A DNA stretch of 64,000 nt, from contig CAOLHI010000062.1 of NCBI GenBank assembly GCA_948474755.1, forward strand, positions 806,001 to 870,000, written 5' to 3'. The notes beneath the pieces were generated by a model, which worked only from the letters and a program-made list of their open reading frames with translations, searched no databases and had not been told where the DNA came from. Shown here piece by piece: positions 59,022-64,000 of this stretch. This stretch comes from Ctenosaura bakeri. Taxonomy: Eukaryota; Chordata; Lepidosauria; Squamata; Iguanidae. Each line of letters starts with the position of its first letter. Position 1 is the first letter of the stretch. The position numbers and the translations under genes are program-made.

Positions 59022-60800
59022 GATCACCTGTACCCACCTTGCAGAGCGCAGACAGCAAAGAGAGACCCACCATCACTCTCTCAAAATTTATAACTGGCAA
59101 CAATTAATCAAGCCACAGGTGCACTAGGCTTCAGATCTATATAGCTGATGTTCTTCCCTTCTAGGAGTTGTCAGAGCTTATCTGACCTTGTACTCTGCTG
59201 GATACCTTAATGAATATTCTGACTGACCTTGGACACTCCCTTGCCTTGGAGCTCTGTTAGAATTTATTTATGACTCTGTGCTTATTGCCTGGAAGTAAGG
59301 AGCTGTGAGTTATTCTGTTTGCTTTCTTTGTTTTACTAGCTGTGCCAGGACTGAGATAGGACACTTCCAGAGGTACTAGTACTACTTCTCTTCATTCTAG
59401 CTATCATTGTCTCTTCATGTATCTCTTCTGAGCCACTGAACCATGACAAGAGGAAGAAGGATAAGCATCTATGCTTATCATCTATGTTTAGGCAGCTGTT
59501 CCAAGGAAGAAAAGCAACTGGTAACAGTAACATCAGTAGGAAGGGGGTTCCAAAATCTAGTGACAGCATTAGATTGCATTTCAATCTAGTTCAATCTCAA
59601 CATTGAGTTGAGATGTAATCACAAAGATTGATGTGACTTATTTTTGTATATATATATTTGAATATATTTTCAGGATACAATGCATTCCAGGTGAGAACCC
59701 CAACTTAAAAGAAAAAAAGTATTATTTCCATTAAATAGAAGCACTTGAGTCTAATACAGTCTCTTGTCAGGAGGCCAAGAGGACAATAGAAAGGGTCATA
59801 TCAGCAATAAGAAACAGTTGACTCCTTCTGAGGCAGGGGGAATGGTGTATAATGGGCTAAACAGTGAGAAGGAAGATGGGCTTTACATAAACATGCATAG
59901 TTTGAATCTTTCAGGTTATAATCCTGCCCAGTTATCCACTGAAGCTCCACTTCTCAAAGGAACACTTCTTCTGAGCAAGCATGCATTAGAATTATATTGT
60001 CAGGCTCTGAAAAAAAGGGATTGAAAATATAGGGTTGAGTCCTGGCTAAGCTGCTTGAACTAAGTTCCTAGTGAAATCAGTAGGTCTTAATTTGTGTGTC
60101 ATTTAGCCCTTTAATTTCAGTGGAATCTATAAACTCAACTCATTTAGCTGGATCCAACCCAAAACATTTTAAATGTCTGCTAGATTCATTCTATCAGCAT
60201 ATGAGAGAACCTTGAGTTATATTGTTTTATTAATCTCTCTTTTGTTAATCTTGGTTTTGTTTGAATATCTAATTAATCTGATTCATAGAAACAAATGGAA
60301 TTAGTACGGCAGCAATTCCACAATGACATAATCCTGGCCTTTTGCTTAGTTTAATTTGATCTGTAACATTCAATTAAATAAATAAATTAAATTATGAAAA
60401 CAATGGGTAATACTTCTTTGCACAATTAAGCTTGCAGAATGTCAGTGCTTTCACAGTATGCACGCACATGATGGGGAAGAATAGAGAAGGAGTGACTGAT
60501 GATTAGCAGAAATGTGTGGTAATTTGGTAGTGCACAGTTTCTCAAAAAACTTTACCTTTCCCTATAAAACTCATTCATCTGCCTTTGAAATTTGTCAAAC
60601 AATACAGCTGAAGATATCTACTTCAGACTCCATTTTGGGCAAAATCTGACAATAGTCTAGGGAATTATGTCTTAAGAAATGCCAACAGATTTTAAATTCC
60701 TTTTCACAACATAAGCAAGAGTCAGTCCAAGTATTAGGAAAAATAGTTTGCTATTCAAGAAACTAATTTTGCTTGTCATTATAGGATATACAACTGTTAA
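59022..60800. other. No recognised feature
   Basis: About 1.8 kb, AT-rich. ORFs 59,336-59,584 (minus) and 59,764-60,024 (plus) lack domains. Confidence 0.5.
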
Positions 60801-60802
60801 AT

Positions 60803-61129
60803 TGCTCCCCCTCTACACCGGCTGGCTCCCTGCTGAAAGAAGTGCAATAGACACACCTATTCCTTCTGCAATGCAGCTGGGCACTTTCCAAGGCTGCGCC
60901 ATGGCAGAAAGTGCTTCCATCATGCTTCCAGCACTTCCACAGTCCAGGTAAATGCAGGATGGTTGTGCAATCATGGGTCATTGACTGGAAAAACCTGTCA
61001 TTGATTTAATCTACGTTCACGCCGCCTGGTGATGGGAGAAGGATAGGACCATGATAATGTCATGCAGAAGTGTTGTCAAGGTCCTGTTCTTCTCCTGCTC
61101 CAGGAGAGGAGGCTCCTCCGGAAAAGGCC
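60803..61129 (+). mobile_element. MITE-B copy 8, internally shortened
   Basis: About 327 bp, same orientation as 31,564. The left end is decayed (ctccccctctacacc); the right end is ggaaaaggcc. Landmarks are the ctgggcactttccaagg centre, ccaggtaaat at 60,944-60,953, a gtcattgatttaatc stretch and cttctcctgctcc. No clear target-site duplication. Confidence 0.75.
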
Positions 61130-61625
61130 TTATGTTGGGTACCTTCCAGTTCTGTAGTGCAGAAGTCAATCTTAAAGACAAGTATGTTTTTTCTAATAGA
61201 AAATAAACAATTTCACATTTGAATTGTTTCATGAATTCTGGGTAAATTCCTTCTGGACTAGTGATCTGTTAACTTTTTAATTTACTACTGTACTTAGAAC
61301 TTAATCTCTCATCACTCCTATGTGACCCATCTGTCAGTCCCCTGAAACAAAATGTTAATATTGATATCTGTCCAGTGTCCAATATATTCTGCATAGGGAC
61401 AACTTTCTTCAGATATTAAGTCTGATAAGAAACCTTCAAATTAACTTCAATTTCTCTTTAGGTGAAACCAGACCAAATCGAGTCTTACCTAGGAATTGTT
61501 TAGGGTCCCCAAGAATCTGTCTTTGACCACTTATGTTTTCAGACTTGACATGCAAGTTGATACAAACGTCTATCCTTTCAGACTCTTTCTGTAGGCATCT
61601 TCTCCAATCACTGCTCCTGTGGTTA
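61130..61625. other. No recognised feature
   Basis: About 500 bp, unassigned. Confidence 0.4.
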
Positions 61626-61822
61626 CATCCAGTAGAATCAGTCTAGTAGTTTGAGTGTTGGACTACTACTGGAGACCAGGTTAATTCCTTTTGGCCATGG
61701 AAATCCACTGGATGATTTTAGGTGCATCACACACTCTCAGCCCTAGAAAATCCCATGACAGGTTTACTTAGGCTTGCCATAAGTCTGAAATGACTTGAAG
61801 GCACACAAGAACAACACATCCT
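61626..61822 (+). mobile_element. Sauria-type SINE with tail
   Basis: Plus strand. Decayed tRNA-like head (ctagtagtttgagtgttgga; box B replaced by ggttaattcc), body (ccatggaaatccactggatg, tcacacactctcag), internal deletion, and a well-kept tail (cttgccataagtctgaaatg, cttgaaggcacacaagaaca). The tail matches the reverse complement of the RTE end at 50,564. Confidence 0.85.
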
Positions 61823-62345
61823 TGCCAAGACTGGACAATATTGTTTCCTAAAACCAAACAATGAATAACAAAGAGACAAATAGAAAATCTTTTTCTATTG
61901 TTGCATTCCTCATACATTGTGCATAAATGTTTTGTTTTAGACTGCACATGGTCTTTTCACTAAATTTGAAAAATTCTTTTAACTTTATATGCCAATTGAT
62001 TATATATCTTAATCCTTCCTCTGTAGTGCCATTCTTTGTGAAGAGAAGCCCATGAGACAGCTGATATATCTTTTCTGGGTGAAAGTATTAATTGCCATGC
62101 AGTGGTGGTGGGGAAATACATAAGGGCAGCATCATGCAAGCAGATAGTTGTTCTGTAGAAATAGATGGTTACTCCTACTCATAGCCCAATAGAGTTAACC
62201 ATTCACTCACCCCATGCATATTTGCAAGGTGCTGGCTCAGGACAGCCTTTAACTCTTCTTCTATTGAACAGTGTGCAAACTTTTGGTGGCTTTTATAGCA
62301 TATATCATCTTTCAATGATGTCTGGCTTGAAATAGATAGATTATG
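61823..62345. other. No recognised feature
   Basis: About 520 bp, AT-rich, unassigned. Confidence 0.4.
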
Positions 62346-62755
62346 CCTAGTAACACTAAAGGCACCAGATCCTGTCTGATCTTGGAAACTAAGCAGAGTC
62401 AGCCCTGAGTACTATTTGGATGGAAGACCATCAATCAGTCACATAGGGATGGGGGGTGGGGGCAGTTTGTCCCAGGCAGCAATGTTTTGGGGCCACCCTG
62501 GCCTATAGCCATTCCCCCATACACCCTGCCCCTGCCCCATGCACAGTGGTCGCACCCCTTGTGCTGTAGCCCCCCTCCTCCCCCCTCCTCACACTCCAAG
62601 CTCTGCCACTGCCATTAAAAAATACCAGGTGCTGTAGGTTATATTTCAGAGGAAGGAACTGACACCTCTAAGTATTTCTTACCTAAGAAAACTTCATAGA
62701 ATCCATGGTATCACCATAAGTTGACAGGTGACTTGAAGGCACATATCCTCACATA
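62346..62755 (+). mobile_element. 5S-rRNA-derived SINE (5S-Sauria type), interrupted
   Basis: The head is 5S rRNA-like: cctgtctgatcttggaaact, aagcagagtcagcc, and a box C close to ggatgggagacc (ggatggaagacc, 62,418-62,429). About 190 bp of C/G-rich DNA then intervene (about 62,433-62,620). The end of 5S follows at 62,621-62,640 (aataccaggtgctgtaggtt). A body (ttcagaggaaggaactg) and Bov-B-like tail (caccataagttgacaggtga, cttgaaggcaca) complete it. Polymerase III promotion would come from the internal 5S elements. Confidence 0.85.
62433..62620. mobile_element. C/G-rich insert inside the 5S-derived SINE
   Basis: About 188 bp that do not belong to the 5S SINE. They start with a G-rich stretch (gggatggggggtgggggcag at 62,447-62,466) and end with C-rich runs and ccattaaaa. 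No inverted repeat or target duplication could be fixed. It may be a fragment of a hAT-like MITE; that is a guess. Confidence 0.5.
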
Positions 62756-63078
62756 TAGTAACCTGTAGCCTTGAGCTATTAAAACCTGTTAAATTCATGG
62801 AAAACGCTGAACAATGACTGTACACAAAACTTCTATCCTTGCAGATTTCTTTTTCTTTTTTTCTTTTTTTTAAATCTGTTAAGTGTTGAGTTCACACACT
62901 TCCCCGTGCTGAAGATCTCTAGGTATCACCATAGTAGTTTATTTTGCATACTATAGTTACCCAAGAGACAACAACTTTCCCCAACATGTTCCTTGTCTAA
63001 ATTGGTATCATGAACTGTGCATGTTGAAGCAATTTCAGGTGTCATCTTTGGTTGAGAAGCACAGTTGGGTCAAGCAGC
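62756..63078. other. No recognised feature
   Basis: About 320 bp with a poly-T/C run near 62,848-62,871. Confidence 0.4.
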
Positions 63079-64000
63079 TGTTACCCTGATTTCTGGGGGT
63101 CCCGTGAGGGACACCTAAGTGCACTCCAAATTACAAAGTTGGGAATTAGTCAAAAGAGCACAAGCTAGCAATACGAGAAGCAGGGCAATGGAGCAAGATC
63201 TTTTACCCAATGTCTACAGGGTCAGGCTGAATCAAGGAGCAAACAGAAGTAGCCTTTTTTGCACTTTGGGAAGAAAACGGGGCAGTCTGTTACTCACCGG
63301 ACTGGTGTGCTCCCTCCGACGATCCACGCTGATCCGGAGCAGTGCGTGCCCATGCCACACACTGCTCCAGGGATGAAAATGGAGGTTTCTGGTTAGTGGA
63401 GGCTCTCCACCAACCGGAGAAGCTCACCAGCCGGAAGTCCACCCCCGGAAGATCTGCAGCCTTGTGCTGGTGCGCGCCTGCAGATCTACACAGGAGTGCA
63501 GCAATGGACTGGGGCACGCCGGGCTATTGAAAGACCTGTTTTAAGCAGTCTTTCAATAGCACAGCGAACCGCCAGTTCTGGTCGTTCTGGTGCAGGCTAA
63601 AGTCTGAAACTACTGAAAGTAGTCTGGACCCAGTTCACCCCCAAGTGCAAACATCCTTGCTGGAGGATGCACTGCCCCGTTTTAAAAACAAAATGCAGAA
63701 AAGGCATAAATAATCATTGTTGTTTTTATTAAAATACAGCCAAACAAGTGCATGCAACACACTCACACAGAGAACTATAGAAATAAAGGTTGGAGTTGGA
63801 TAGAGGGATTTTTAGAGGAGGTTTTGGTATGGAAAATACTACACCTGTCCTGAAGCCCGGGTAGTCTGAAGAAGAAGTTCATGGAAATGGAGGTTCTCAA
63901 CACGTGTAGATAAGGGGAAGGCTAGCCAGATAAAGTGACAGCAAGGCAAGATGGAAGCCAGGAGCGATCTGAGGAAGCGCTCAAAGTTACGGGTTCTTAT
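63079..64000 (-). mobile_element. Solo or terminal LTR, subfamily A, copy 2, cut by the window end
   Basis: Minus orientation. The sense 3' end (GTAACA, complement of 63,079-63,084) is present; the sense 5' end lies beyond base 64,000. It is close to 46,670-47,533 throughout, including the tctggggtcccgtgagg, acccaatgtctatgg and aataaaggttggag blocks. A separate element is inserted at 63,252-63,705. Whether an internal region follows cannot be seen. Confidence 0.85.
63252..63705. mobile_element. MITE-D inserted in the LTR
   Basis: About 454 bp absent from the sister LTR at 46,850. The ends are gccttttttgcactttggg and mirrored caaaatgcagaaaaggc; the next bases pair too (aaacggggcagt and actgccccgttt). 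It contains a perfect 13-bp hairpin stem at 63,523-63,535 and 63,548-63,560. It is GC-rich against its host. ORFs over it (63,290-63,517 minus; 63,342-63,530 plus) are not conserved-looking. The LTR gives an exact empty-site comparison. Confidence 0.85.

Noticed and set aside
62346..62440. A genuine 5S rRNA gene
   Set aside because: The sequence diverges from 5S, is interrupted before its 3' end and continues into a SINE body and tail.
1..64000. CRISPR arrays, bacterial operons, riboswitches or phage genes
   Set aside because: No spaced direct repeats or compact gene clusters occur; the content is vertebrate transposable elements.

Overview
The window is a stretch of vertebrate nuclear DNA made almost entirely of transposable elements and old non-coding sequence. 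I found no exon of a host protein-coding gene. The repeat mix points to a squamate reptile (lizard or snake): tRNA-headed SINEs with a Bov-B-like tail (Sauria type), a 5S-rRNA-headed SINE of the same kind, RTE/Bov-B, L2-like and L1 LINEs, and many short inverted-repeat DNA elements. The species cannot be named from this sequence.

Bases 1-18,970 are a nest of LINEs. A minus-strand LINE with an APE-type endonuclease (LINE-A) runs from about 10,740 to beyond base 1. It is split inside its endonuclease by a full-length plus-strand L1 (2,523-8,630), which has a perfect 14-bp target-site duplication. A second, badly decayed plus-strand L1 follows (about 11,340-16,942). It meets a minus-strand L1 fragment (16,946-18,340) and then an L2-like ORF2 tail (18,440-18,970). 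Bases 20,860-22,850 hold a decayed endogenous retrovirus: pol end, then an env transmembrane remnant.

Bases 24,100-43,400 are mostly AT-rich sequence with no ORF of note and few recognisable repeats: two SINEs, one MITE and simple repeats. Bases 43,400-64,000 are repeat-dense again. They hold at least seven further copies of a ~400-bp inverted-repeat element (MITE-B), two of a ~200-bp element (MITE-A), a fold-back element, solo LTRs of one family in two subfamilies, an RTE fragment, an L1 3' end, an L2-like RT, and SINEs.

Nothing here works as a cellular pathway. The history is one of successive insertions: L1 into LINE-A, MITE-A into RTE, SINE into fold-back MITE, MITE-B into SINE, solo LTR into MITE-B, solo LTR into L2, and MITE-D into LTR. 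The points most worth a second look are an in-frame UGA in a CARYYA readthrough context between the two halves of LINE-A, the splice-donor motif kept across MITE-B copies, the 4-bp-TSD solo LTR family, and the rearranged SINEs. All family names come from motifs read by eye; no database search was possible.
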